11,418 nt of DNA from JBBDSU01 sp040904825. Its GTDB lineage: Bacteria; Actinomycetota; Nitriliruptoria; Nitriliruptorales; Nitriliruptoraceae. This document shows positions 1 to 9,269 of the stretch, piece by piece (the stretch's first letter is position 1; every line of letters begins with the position of its first letter). The stretch spans positions 1-11,418 of the forward strand of contig JBBDSU010000011.1 of NCBI GenBank assembly GCA_040904825.1. Reading direction: 5' to 3'. The position numbers and the translations under genes are program-made. Under the pieces are notes generated by a model. The model was not told the DNA's origin and did not search any database. It saw nothing but the letters and a program-made list of their open reading frames with translations.

Positions 1-405
1 GATCAGGTGGGTGAACGAGACCTTGCCGCCGTGGGTGCGCCGCAGGTAGTTGTTGATGATGCGGCGGTTGACTTCGAGCAGCTTGGCTGGGACATCGCGC
101 ACCGAGGTCGCCGTCGGCACCCCAAGCGAGGTCTCCATGTTCTCAACGATCCGCGCGGCCACTCCCCGCAGGCGCGTCGGCTCTTGTCCGTCGTCAGTGG
201 TGGCTGCCGCGCGCCGGGCAGCGGGCTTGGCTCCACCCTTGCGACGCCCGCTGGCATCCGAAGGGCGGTAGCCGGAGAAAAAGTCACGCCAGCCTTTCGA
301 CAACGCCGAAGGGTCGTCGAGGTACTGCTCATACATCTCTTCGACGAGCCAGGTGTTGAGCTCGGACTGCGAGCTGCTCGCGGTCGAAGGAGAGGTGGTG
401 GCCAT
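1..405 (-). CDS. kgd: Multifunctional 2-oxoglutarate decarboxylase/dehydrogenase (E1/E2 fused), N-terminal fragment
   Basis: This is the first 135 residues of a protein running off the left edge. The ATG at 405 is in frame with an uninterrupted reading frame to base 1. Residues 19-44 contain the E1 N-terminal signature of this family (WLVEEMYEQYLDDPSAL followed by GWRDFFSGY). A low-complexity Ala/Lys/Asp linker covers about 50-75. From about residue 80 the acyltransferase-like domain starts, with VENMETSLGVPTATSVR and then NRRIINNYLRRTHGGK and SFTHL. That order (short E1 helix, linker, lipoyl-less E2-like domain) is characteristic of actinobacterial Kgd/OdhA, normally about 1200 residues. The family feeds 2-oxoglutarate into the TCA cycle as a decarboxylase or as the E1-E2 part of the dehydrogenase complex. 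The catalytic thiamine-diphosphate region lies outside the window. An AGGA about 11 bases upstream is a modest ribosome binding site. The family call is secure; the exact activity is not. Confidence 0.93.
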   Translation of the reverse strand, partial: MATTSPSTASSSQSELNTWLVEEMYEQYLDDPSALSKGWRDFFSGYRPSDASGRRKGGAKPAARRAAATTDDGQEPTRLRGVAARIVENMETSLGVPTATSVRDVPAKLLEVNRRIINNYLRRTHGGKVSFTHLI

Positions 406-626
406 GAGGCTGATCGTTCCTGGGTCGGACCCGGCATCGTTGGCGGGTCGAAACTTGAAGAGGCCGAACGGGAAGGTGATGCGGGGTCTCAAGGGTAGGT
501 CGTGTTGGATGCAACCATGCACGATCGCGTGACGTCCTACCCATGAGTCGGATCACCACCGACGCGACAAAGCCCGCACCGGCGCGGCCTCGTCACACAG
601 TGTGACGTGGATGACAGGAGATCGCG
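406..626. promoter_or_regulatory. Divergent intergenic region between kgd and the DUF4349 lipoprotein gene
   Basis: This 221-base gap separates two genes transcribed away from each other, so it must hold the promoters of both. I see no ORF with family resemblance on either strand. No convincing -35/-10 pair stands out. The one strong structure is the palindrome at 591-607, listed separately. Confidence 0.6.
591..607. promoter_or_regulatory. 17-bp perfect palindrome, candidate operator
   Basis: CGTCACAC-A-GTGTGACG has two perfect 8-base arms around one central base. It ends 19 bases before the ATG of the DUF4349 gene and seven bases upstream of its AGGAG. The central spacer is too short for a comfortable RNA loop, although a 7-bp stem with a CAG loop is possible, so a binding site for a dimeric regulator is the better reading. 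The half-sites TCACA and TGTGA are those of CRP/GlxR sites but in the opposite order, so it is not a standard CRP box. The regulator is unknown. Confidence 0.45.
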
Positions 627-1748
627 ATGAAATCCCCGACAGACACGATTGCGCCAACTCAACGGCGGAGGCCCGTCCGACGTCGCAAGTCCCGCATCCA
701 GCTCGTGGTCATCGCCGCTGTCGCGGCCCTTTCGCTGCTGCTAGCAGCCTGCGGAGGTAGTGATAGTGGTGAAACATCAGCCGATGGCATGTGGGTCGAA
801 TACGCCGAGCCCGGGCTGGCCCAGGAGGCATTCGACGTCGCTGAATCGCCTGCCGCTGCCGAAGAGCGCGGGATGCCGACCGAACCTGGCCCGCCGATCA
901 GCGGTGCCCCAACCGGGCGCAGTGTCATCCGGTCCGGCGAAATCTGGCTCGAGACGCGCGACACGGCTGCCGCGCTGGACGACGTGCTCGCCGTTGCCCG
1001 CCAAGCGGGCGGCTATGCGGCGACCACCGACCTGCGGCGCAGCGAGGACGGCGCCGTCACCGGGACCGTCACCCTCCGGGTGCCATCTGAACGCCTCGAT
1101 GAAGTCATGGCCGAACTCGAAGCCATCGGAACCTCGGTCCCGTTGAGTCGGATCGACGAATACGACGTGACCACCGAAGTCACCGACGTCGAAGCGCGGC
1201 TGATGAATCTGCGCGCCTTCGAAGCTGAACTCCTTGATCTGCTGGCTGAAGTCCGGCGAGGCGGTGGCGGTGCTGAGGAACTCGTCGTCGTGTTCGAGCG
1301 AATTCGTGAGGTTCGATGGGAGATCGAGCACCTCGAAGCCCGCGAACGCTCACTCGACGATCAAATCTCGATGGCGACCATCCATGTCCGGATCCAGCAG
1401 CCGGCTGGCCCGCCGAGCGCCGGCGACGTCACATGGCGCCCGTCGGACACGCTGGTCTCGGCCTGGGCTGCCACGGTCCGCACTCTGGCCTTCCTGGCCG
1501 ACGCCGTCATCTGGTTCGCGCTGACCATCGTGCCTATCGCGTTGATCCTGCTCGCACTGCCAGGGGCCGCCGTCTGGTGGTGGTACCGCCGGCGCGTTCG
1601 CAGCACGACCCCGGCAGCTGTCCCGGACACGGCGACGGGCGCCGCACCGCCGCCGGCACCTCACACCAAGTCGGGCCTGACCACGCCTCCGCCATCCGAC
1701 GAGGATGCCTCCGACGGCTCGGCTGACCGTCCAGACAAGCCCCAGTAG
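627..1748 (+). CDS. DUF4349-domain lipoprotein with C-terminal membrane helix
   Basis: A 373-residue protein of the DUF4349 family, whose biochemical role is not established. The N-terminus is unusually basic (RRRPVRRRKSR, residues 13-23), followed by a hydrophobic stretch 25-40 and a lipobox L39-A-A-C42, predicting lipidation at Cys42. The DUF4349 region spans about 98-258: a beta segment (SGEIWLET), VARQAGGYAA, TLRVPSERLDEVMAELEAIG, and then a long charged helix about 183-245 likely to form a coiled coil. A strong transmembrane segment follows at about 285-315, ending WWWYRRR. A low-complexity Pro/Ser/Asp tail completes it. The ATG at 627 has a good AGGAG at 616-620. If both the lipid anchor and the helix are used, the domain would loop out on the outer face. 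It is followed co-directionally by a PBP gene, suggesting an envelope role (inference). Confidence 0.88.
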   Translation: MKSPTDTIAPTQRRRPVRRRKSRIQLVVIAAVAALSLLLAACGGSDSGETSADGMWVEYAEPGLAQEAFDVAESPAAAEERGMPTEPGPPISGAPTGRSVIRSGEIWLETRDTAAALDDVLAVARQAGGYAATTDLRRSEDGAVTGTVTLRVPSERLDEVMAELEAIGTSVPLSRIDEYDVTTEVTDVEARLMNLRAFEAELLDLLAEVRRGGGGAEELVVVFERIREVRWEIEHLEARERSLDDQISMATIHVRIQQPAGPPSAGDVTWRPSDTLVSAWAATVRTLAFLADAVIWFALTIVPIALILLALPGAAVWWWYRRRVRSTTPAAVPDTATGAAPPPAPHTKSGLTTPPPSDEDASDGSADRPDKPQ

Positions 1749-1750
1749 GT

Positions 1751-1793
1751 TCGTCATCGCCGCGCCTCGGCCTTGAGGGCGCGGCGATGACGA
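1751..1793 (+). terminator. Perfect 16-bp stem hairpin between lipoprotein and PBP genes
   Basis: The left arm 1751-1766 and right arm 1778-1793 are exact reverse complements, with an 11-base loop at 1767-1777. The hairpin starts two bases after the lipoprotein stop codon. No T-tract follows; the right arm ends one base before GAGGAGG, the PBP ribosome binding site. It may act as a U-less (I-shaped) terminator of the kind proposed in actinobacteria, as an RNA-stability element, or as a translational control structure for the PBP. I cannot separate these from sequence alone. Confidence 0.6.
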
Positions 1794-1808
1794 TGAGGAG
1801 GCCACCAG

Positions 1809-3719
1809 GTGCGCTACGGCCAGATCTTTGCGGCCATCGTGGGGGTAGCGATCGTCGTTGTCGCCGCGGTCACCGGCTTGAACTGGGTGCGCACCCTGGT
1901 GACTGACACGTCGGTCCCGCAAGATCACGCCGCGACTGCGGCTGCCGCCTACCTCGAAGCGTGGGAAGCAGCCGATTACGCCCAGATGCTTGAACTGGTC
2001 CGATCAGCGCCCGACGACTTCACCGCCCGGCATGAACAGATGATGACCGGTCTGGCGCCAACCCGCCTGCAACTGGACACGGGCGCCCCCACCGGCGACG
2101 TCGATGGGCTCCGCGACTTTCCGGTCGAAGTCCGCATCGAGGTCGATGGCCTGACCGATCCCATCACCTGGTCCACGAACCTGCGATTGGTCCGTGAACG
2201 GGGCCAGTGGGGGGTCGCATGGAACCTGGCGACCATCCACCCCGAATTGCGACCCACCTGGGAGTTCGGCTTCGAGACCGAACAGGTCGAGCGTGCCCCG
2301 ATCCTGGCCCACGACGGCCGTCAGATCGCTGGCGACGGGGTGACCGTCAGCCTCGGGTTCGAACCGTCGGCCGTCACCGACCCCGAGGCACTGATCGCCG
2401 CATTCGAGTCGGCCTTGCCCGGCACCGGCCGCCTCGCTGAACGTGAGCTCGGGCGCCGCAACCTGGTGGATGGCTGGTTCTATCCGGTGACCACCGTCAG
2501 TCTGCAGCGCGCGGACGAGGTGTGGGACCAGATCAGGCCGGTGCCTGGTGCACTGCGGCGGCAGCTCGAAGACCGAGCAGTCTTCGGACCGTCGTTCGCC
2601 CAGCACACCGTCGGCGTGGTGTCAGAGGCAACCGCCGAACAGTTGACCCAGCTCGGCGACGCCGCCGAGCCCGGCATACTCATCGCCCAGTATGGGCTCG
2701 AGCGTGAGTTCGATGAGCAACTCGAAGGAACAGAGATCGTCCGTGTCGGCCTGAGAGAAGTTGAAGGCGGGCCGCTGCGCCACATCATCAGCACGCTTCA
2801 GGACGACCCAGCTGAGCCCCTGATCACGACGCTTGACATTGAGATCCAGACCGCCGTCGAGACCGCGATCTCCGCTGCCCCCTCGCCTGCCGCCATCGTG
2901 GTGATCGACGCCTCCGACGGAGCGATTCGCGGAGCCGCCAGTCGCCCGCTGGGTGGTTACCACCGTGCCTTCGACGGCCGATACCCGCCTGGATCGACAT
3001 TCAAGATCGTCACTGCTGAAGCGTTGCTGGCGGCCGGCCATGGGCTCACCGACACAGTCGCCTGCCCCAGTGAGGCGTCCGTCGGTGGTTTGAGGATCGG
3101 CAACGCTGGGGGCTTTTCTCTCGATGGCATCGACCTGGCACAGTCGTTCGCCGCGTCATGCAACACCACCTTTGCGGTGCTGGGCGCTGGAGTTGGCACC
3201 ACCGCCTTGACGGATGCTGCCCGTCGTTTCGGGTTCGGTGTCGAGCTTGACCTCGGACTGTCGGCGTTCGGTGGTTCGTTCCCGACGCCAGCAGATACCG
3301 CAGAGGCCGGGGCCGCGTCATTCGGGCAGGCTCGTGTCGAGGCTTCGGTGGTGCACATGGCCTCTGTCGCCGCGGCGACAGAGGTGGGCGCCTGGCATCA
3401 GCCGTATCTGATCGCCAACCGACGTCCGGCGATGTCGACGGTGCTCACCCCGCGGTCGGTCGACGGACTGCGCCAGATGATGCGCCTGGCGGTCACCGAC
3501 GGCACCGGCACCGCTGCTGGTGTGGATGGCACTGAGATCGGTGGCAAGACCGGCACTGCGCAAGGCCCCGGAGGGGTCGAACATGCCTGGTTTGTTGGGA
3601 CCTACAACGGGCTCGGGTTCGCCATACTCGTCGAAGAGGGTGGTTCAGGCGGCCAAGTTGCGGCTCCAGTCGCTCGCCACCTCGTCGAACAGCTGATCGC
3701 CCAGGCCGCGTCCAACTGA
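1809..3719 (+). CDS. Class B penicillin-binding protein with MecA/NTF2-like N-terminal domain (transpeptidase)
   Basis: A 636-residue membrane-anchored D,D-transpeptidase predicted to crosslink peptidoglycan on the outer face. The GTG start at 1809 has a strong GAGGAGG at 1795-1801. Residues about 4-24 form one N-terminal helix. Residues about 38-150 match an NTF2-like MecA N-terminal domain (AYLEAWEAADYAQMLELV, then RERGQWGVAWNLATIHPEL). A dimerisation/linker region covers about 150-330. The transpeptidase domain carries all three expected motifs: S396-T-F-K399 with the acylated serine, S450-C-N452, and K580-T-G582. Active-site residues therefore look intact. The layout resembles the mycobacterial penicillin-binding lipoprotein type (Rv2864c-like), but I see a plain membrane anchor rather than a lipobox. 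It lies 60 bases downstream of the DUF4349 gene and may be co-transcribed with it if the intervening hairpin allows. Confidence 0.95.
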   Translation: MRYGQIFAAIVGVAIVVVAAVTGLNWVRTLVTDTSVPQDHAATAAAAYLEAWEAADYAQMLELVRSAPDDFTARHEQMMTGLAPTRLQLDTGAPTGDVDGLRDFPVEVRIEVDGLTDPITWSTNLRLVRERGQWGVAWNLATIHPELRPTWEFGFETEQVERAPILAHDGRQIAGDGVTVSLGFEPSAVTDPEALIAAFESALPGTGRLAERELGRRNLVDGWFYPVTTVSLQRADEVWDQIRPVPGALRRQLEDRAVFGPSFAQHTVGVVSEATAEQLTQLGDAAEPGILIAQYGLEREFDEQLEGTEIVRVGLREVEGGPLRHIISTLQDDPAEPLITTLDIEIQTAVETAISAAPSPAAIVVIDASDGAIRGAASRPLGGYHRAFDGRYPPGSTFKIVTAEALLAAGHGLTDTVACPSEASVGGLRIGNAGGFSLDGIDLAQSFAASCNTTFAVLGAGVGTTALTDAARRFGFGVELDLGLSAFGGSFPTPADTAEAGAASFGQARVEASVVHMASVAAATEVGAWHQPYLIANRRPAMSTVLTPRSVDGLRQMMRLAVTDGTGTAAGVDGTEIGGKTGTAQGPGGVEHAWFVGTYNGLGFAILVEEGGSGGQVAAPVARHLVEQLIAQAASN

Positions 3720-3772
3720 CGTGCAGCATCAGCCCAGATTCGTGGCATCCTCTCACTCTGGCGACATCGAGC

Positions 3773-3777
3773 AGGAG
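3773..3777 (+). promoter_or_regulatory. Ribosome binding site that fixes the HhH-GPD start
   Basis: AGGAG lies six bases before the GTG at 3784. An in-frame GTG at 3721, one base after the PBP stop, has no comparable site, and the 21 residues it would add do not resemble the family. This favours the start at 3784. Confidence 0.75.
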
Positions 3778-3783
3778 CATCAC

Positions 3784-4359
3784 GTGACGACACTGACCTT
3801 GACCGGCGACACCGAGGCCGACCAGCTGTTGTCGACCAACGGGTTCGCGCTGCTGGTTGGCATGCTGCTCGACCAGCAGATCGCCATGGAGCTGGCGTTC
3901 GTTGGTCCTCATCGGCTTGCCGAGCGCATCGAAGGTGATCTTGATCCGGCCACCATCGCTGCCATGGATCTCGATGAACTTGAGGCGATCTTCCGCACGA
4001 AACCCGCGTTGCATCGTTATCCGGGCTCGATGGCCAAGCGCGTCCAAGCACTGGCTGCCCACATTGTCGAGGAGTACGACGGCGATGCCACCCGTGTGTG
4101 GATCCAGGCCGCCGATGGACGCGACCTCAAGCGCCGCATGACGTCGCTGCCCGGGTTCGGTGACCAGAAGGCGCGCATCTTCATTGCGCTCCTCGGCAAG
4201 CAGTGCGGCGTCAACCCCGAAGGGTGGCAAGAGGCCGCCGGTGACTATGCCGACGACGGCCATCGGTCGATCGCTGACGTCGTCGATGCCGAGTCGCTGG
4301 CGATGGTGCGCGAGTTCAAGCAGCAGAAGAAGGCCCAGGCCAAAGCCGCCTCGCGCTGA
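3784..4359 (+). CDS. HhH-GPD-type base-excision-repair-like protein
   Basis: A 191-residue protein starting at the GTG at 3784. The N-terminus (LTGDTEADQLL, then ALLVGMLLDQQIAMELAF) matches the actinobacterial HhH-GPD proteins related to endonuclease III. The helix-hairpin-helix is at about residues 119-137, with L122-P-G-F-G-D-Q-K129; that lysine falls where endonuclease III has its catalytic lysine. Downstream, where the family superfold usually carries a catalytic aspartate (VDTHV type), this protein reads CGVNPEGW, so the aspartate is not evident. There is no C-terminal Cys cluster for an iron-sulfur loop. DNA binding is likely; glycosylase activity is uncertain. The C-terminus is a Lys/Ala-rich tail. 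The gene sits 64 bases after the PBP stop and could be the last gene of that transcript. Confidence 0.85.
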   Translation: MTTLTLTGDTEADQLLSTNGFALLVGMLLDQQIAMELAFVGPHRLAERIEGDLDPATIAAMDLDELEAIFRTKPALHRYPGSMAKRVQALAAHIVEEYDGDATRVWIQAADGRDLKRRMTSLPGFGDQKARIFIALLGKQCGVNPEGWQEAAGDYADDGHRSIADVVDAESLAMVREFKQQKKAQAKAASR

Positions 4360-4368
4360 CGCTGCCGC

Positions 4369-4468
4369 NNNNNNNNNNNNNNNNNNNNNNNNNNNNNNNN
4401 NNNNNNNNNNNNNNNNNNNNNNNNNNNNNNNNNNNNNNNNNNNNNNNNNNNNNNNNNNNNNNNNNNNN
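4369..4468. other. Scaffold gap of exactly 100 Ns
   Basis: There are 100 consecutive Ns. A round number is the usual placeholder for a contig join of unknown size, so adjacency of the genes on either side is not proven. Nothing on either side should be treated as one operon across it. Confidence 0.98.
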
Positions 4469-4470
4469 GA

Positions 4471-4638
4471 CTATTCGGGCGCGACCGTCAACGAGAACAC
4501 GATCAACGTCACCAGTCCCATCGCCAGCATCCCGAATGGTGCCCAGCCCCATCCTCGGCTCCATCGCCAAACCGGCGCGACGAGGATGGCAAGAAGTCCA
4601 AGGACCGCGACAGTGAACGTGGGCAAGGCCAATGGCAT
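4471..4638 (-). CDS. Small two-helix membrane protein, 55 aa, unknown function
   Basis: A short reading frame begins at the ATG at 4638 and stops at TAG (4471-4473), two bases inside the contig edge. The product has two clear hydrophobic helices, about residues 4-22 (LPTFTVAVLGLLAILVAPV) and 32-52 (WAPFGMLAMGLVTLIVFSL). They are separated by a short Trp/Arg/Gly loop (WRWSRGWGW), and the sequence ends TVAPE. This hydrophobic helix-loop-helix is unlikely by chance, while the competing frames over the same bases give Arg/Pro/Ser-rich strings. No clear ribosome binding site precedes the ATG, and a stop codon 14 codons upstream limits extension. It lies downstream of the flavoenzyme gene on the same strand and could be co-transcribed. 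I do not recognise a family. Confidence 0.55.
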   Translation of the reverse strand: MPLALPTFTVAVLGLLAILVAPVWRWSRGWGWAPFGMLAMGLVTLIVFSLTVAPE

Positions 4639-4784
4639 GGTGGACTCGATGACCGTAGAAGCCAGGTGACAACGGCCACGTTACCGACCTGCTTATGCAC
4701 GCTGGCGACGTCGGCACCTGCGACCTCGGCTTGTGCGGCCTGCACAACGGCAACGCGGGAGAACGCCCCGGTGTCAGCCGGCCG
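4639..4784. other. Intergenic stretch between the small membrane protein and the flavoenzyme
   Basis: These 146 bases contain no frame I can assign to a family. A Shine-Dalgarno sequence for the downstream gene is not obvious, and no terminator hairpin with a T-tract follows the flavoenzyme stop. Confidence 0.4.
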
Positions 4785-6161
4785 TCAGCAGGCATCGGCA
4801 ACCGCAGCGGCCGCCTGGCGAGCGGCGATCAGGACAGGATCCCACACAGGGGAGAACGGTGGCGCGTATGACAGGTCAGCCTGGCTGAGGTCATCGGCGG
4901 TCATACTGTTCCAGATCGCGGTTGCGAAGACGTCGATGCGCTTGGCAGCGCCTTCCTCTCCCACGATCTGTGCGCCCAGCATCCGGCCGGTGCCACACTC
5001 GGCGACCACTTTGACCGTGATCGGCTTGGCGTCGGGGTAGTAGCCGGCCCGCGTTCGGGAGGTGATCGTGGCCGACTGGGCAACGAACCCGGCATCAGCG
5101 GCTGCCTGCTCACCGAGTCCGGTGCGCGCCATCTCCAGGCCGCAGACCTTGGTGACCGCAGTCCCCAAGACGCCAGGGAAGGTGGCGTAGCGGCCCGCCA
5201 GGTTGATCCCAGCGATCCGGCCCTGCTTGTTGGCAATCGTGCCAAGTGCGATCGACACCGGTTCGCCCGACACCCTGTGCACCGTCTCGGCGCAGTCACC
5301 AGCAGCCCACACGCCGTCCACTGACGTGTGCTGCCGCCGGTCGACCACAATGCCGCCGCTCGAACCGATCGGAATACCCGCATCGCGCGCCAAGTCGCTG
5401 AATGGACGCGTCCCGATTCCCAGCACGACGAGGTCGGTGTCGATCGTCATGCCGTCGGCGTTGACGGCCGTCACCCAGCCGTCGTCTGCGGCTTCGATGC
5501 TGTCAACCGGCGATCCCAGGTGCAGCGTCATTCCCATCTCACGCATCGCGTCGGCAACCTGTTCGCCGAGCTCGGTGTCGAGGGTCGACATGGGCTGATC
5601 GAGCGCATCGACGACATGGACCTCCATGCCACGCAGGCACATCGCCTCGGCCATCTCGATGCCGATGTAGCCAGCACCGATGACTACTGCCTTGGTGGGC
5701 TTGCGATCATCGAGCGCATCGATGATCCGCTGCCCATCGTCCAAGGTCTGGACGCCGAAGACGCCATCAAGGCCGATGCCATCGATAGGTGGACGCAATG
5801 GCTGTGCGCCGGTGGCGATGAGCAGGTGGTCGTACGACTCGGTGAACTCGCGATCGGCGTCGAGATCGCGCACCGTCACCGTCGCCGCGTCGGGGTCGAT
5901 GGCGGTGACCTCGTGGCCTACGCGCGCATCGATCTCGTGGCGATCGCGAAACTCGTCCGGAGTCCGCGCGATCAGCGATGAACGCTGCTCGACCAGTCCA
6001 CCGATCCAGTAGGGAATGCCGCACGCGGCGTATGACGTCGTCGAGCCTCGTTCGAAGGCGATGATCTCAAGCTCGTCGTGGCCCTTGAGCCGCCGAGCTT
6101 GGGAAGCGGCGCTCATGCCGGCGGCATCGCCGCCCACCACTACGAGACGTTCCGTCACCAT
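4785..6161 (-). CDS. CoA-disulfide reductase-type FAD/NAD(P)-dependent oxidoreductase
   Basis: A 458-residue flavoenzyme of the group containing CoA-disulfide reductase, NADH oxidase and NAD(P)H-dependent persulfide/polysulfide reductases. The FAD dinucleotide-binding start is VVVGGDAAGMSAA (7-19). The single redox cysteine is C47 in SYAAC-GIPY. Further signatures are ATG (117-119), a second Rossmann motif GAGYIG (162-167) for the pyridine nucleotide, and the FAD motif GVWAAGD (283-289). The C-terminal dimerisation domain holds AGYYPD (372-377) and SYAPPFSPVWDP (431-442). Tyrosines in these two segments fit the catalytic tyrosines of staphylococcal CoA-disulfide reductase. Substrate (CoA disulfide, polysulfide or oxygen) cannot be fixed from sequence. 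The chain ends in a lone cysteine, C458. The ATG at 6161 has AAGGA three bases upstream, a slightly tight spacing. A rhodanese and a copper ATPase lie upstream on the same strand. Confidence 0.9.
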   Translation of the reverse strand: MVTERLVVVGGDAAGMSAASQARRLKGHDELEIIAFERGSTTSYAACGIPYWIGGLVEQRSSLIARTPDEFRDRHEIDARVGHEVTAIDPDAATVTVRDLDADREFTESYDHLLIATGAQPLRPPIDGIGLDGVFGVQTLDDGQRIIDALDDRKPTKAVVIGAGYIGIEMAEAMCLRGMEVHVVDALDQPMSTLDTELGEQVADAMREMGMTLHLGSPVDSIEAADDGWVTAVNADGMTIDTDLVVLGIGTRPFSDLARDAGIPIGSSGGIVVDRRQHTSVDGVWAAGDCAETVHRVSGEPVSIALGTIANKQGRIAGINLAGRYATFPGVLGTAVTKVCGLEMARTGLGEQAAADAGFVAQSATITSRTRAGYYPDAKPITVKVVAECGTGRMLGAQIVGEEGAAKRIDVFATAIWNSMTADDLSQADLSYAPPFSPVWDPVLIAARQAAAAVADAC

Positions 6162-6331
6162 GCGTCCTTGCGTCAGAAATCCGGTGCCGCCTTTTGCTCC
6201 ACCGATGTCGCGGTATCACCGCCACACTACGGGCTAGCGCTCACCCACACCCACACCCACACTCGGCGATTGGCCTTCCGGTAGCAGCACAACAAGCGAC
6301 TCAAGCCGCACGTTCAAAGTGAGCCGCACGA
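6162..6331. other. Intergenic region between copper ATPase and flavoenzyme genes
   Basis: This 170-base gap must contain the end of the ATPase transcript and possibly a promoter for the flavoenzyme. It holds a three-copy 6-bp tandem repeat at 6243-6260 (ACCCAC on the plus strand) and a 9-bp direct repeat, AGCCGCACG, at 6304-6312 and 6322-6330 with an 18-base period. I see no T-tailed terminator hairpin and no convincing -35/-10 pair. Confidence 0.5.
6243..6260. repeat. Short tandem repeat, three 6-bp units
   Basis: ACCCAC is repeated three times in perfect tandem about 85 bases upstream of the flavoenzyme start (read as GTGGGT on the coding strand). It could be a slippage-prone tract or a repeated binding half-site; nothing in the sequence decides. 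Confidence 0.7.
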
Positions 6332-9133
<2,802 letters not shown>

Positions 9134-9139
9134 GGCGCC

Positions 9140-9145
9140 ATGATA
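9140..9145 (-). promoter_or_regulatory. Putative -10 element of a leaderless copA promoter
   Basis: On the coding strand TATCAT ends six bases before the copA ATG, so transcription would begin at or next to the start codon. Leaderless mRNAs are common in actinobacteria, and no Shine-Dalgarno sequence is present upstream. No good -35 is visible at normal spacing, as is often seen for activator- or repressor-controlled metal promoters. Confidence 0.5.
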
Positions 9146-9163
9146 CCCCTACCCCCCATAGGT
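9142..9163. promoter_or_regulatory. G-rich tract, candidate copper-responsive (CsoR-like) operator
   Basis: On the copA strand this reads ACCTATGGGGGGTAGGGGTATC, overlapping the putative -10. A GGGGTAT half-site next to G runs recalls CsoR operators, which pair ATACCCC and GGGGTAT-type halves around the promoter of copper-export genes. The second half here is imperfect (only CCTA/TAGG are strictly inverted), and no csoR or cueR gene is in the window. The call rests mainly on position and base pattern. Confidence 0.35.
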
Positions 9164-9185
9164 TTCGCGCGAGGTTCGGGTCACA

Positions 9186-9269
9186 CGATGGCTGGTCAGG
9201 CCATTCGGCCGAGCGATGGCTGGTCAGGCGATTCAGTCGGGCGATGGCTCGTCAGGCGATTCGGCCGGG
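9186..9269. repeat. 28-bp tandem repeat, three copies
   Basis: Three adjacent 28-bp units start at 9186, 9214 and 9242, each beginning CGATGGCT and containing GTCAGGC-ATTC; neighbouring units differ at about three positions. A degenerate further piece may extend to about 9286. The last unit overlaps the final codons and TGA of the rhodanese gene, so the other two units look like duplicates of that gene end. Each unit contains small self-complementary pieces (GGCC..GGCC, TGGC..GCCA) but no strong hairpin. Confidence 0.85.

Noticed and set aside
591..607. CRP/GlxR binding site
   Set aside because: The half-sites are in the reverse order and the spacing differs from TGTGA-N6-TCACA, so only a generic operator is claimed.
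3721..3783. Upstream GTG start for the HhH-GPD gene
   Set aside because: There is no ribosome binding site and no family resemblance in the added residues, whereas the GTG at 3784 has AGGAG at six bases.
4639..4745. A leftward frame giving MQAAQAEVAGADVASVHK at 4745
   Set aside because: It starts plausibly but runs into a Ser/Arg/Cys-rich string over the small membrane protein; a frameshift between the two frames is conceivable but I cannot support it.
5328..5981. Rightward 217-codon frame opposite the flavoenzyme gene
   Set aside because: It mirrors the codon pattern of the real leftward gene, which has all FAD and NAD(P) motifs; the antisense product has no recognisable domain.
9186..9269. 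CRISPR array
   Set aside because: The 28-bp units are directly adjacent with no spacers, overlap a coding end, and no cas gene is present.
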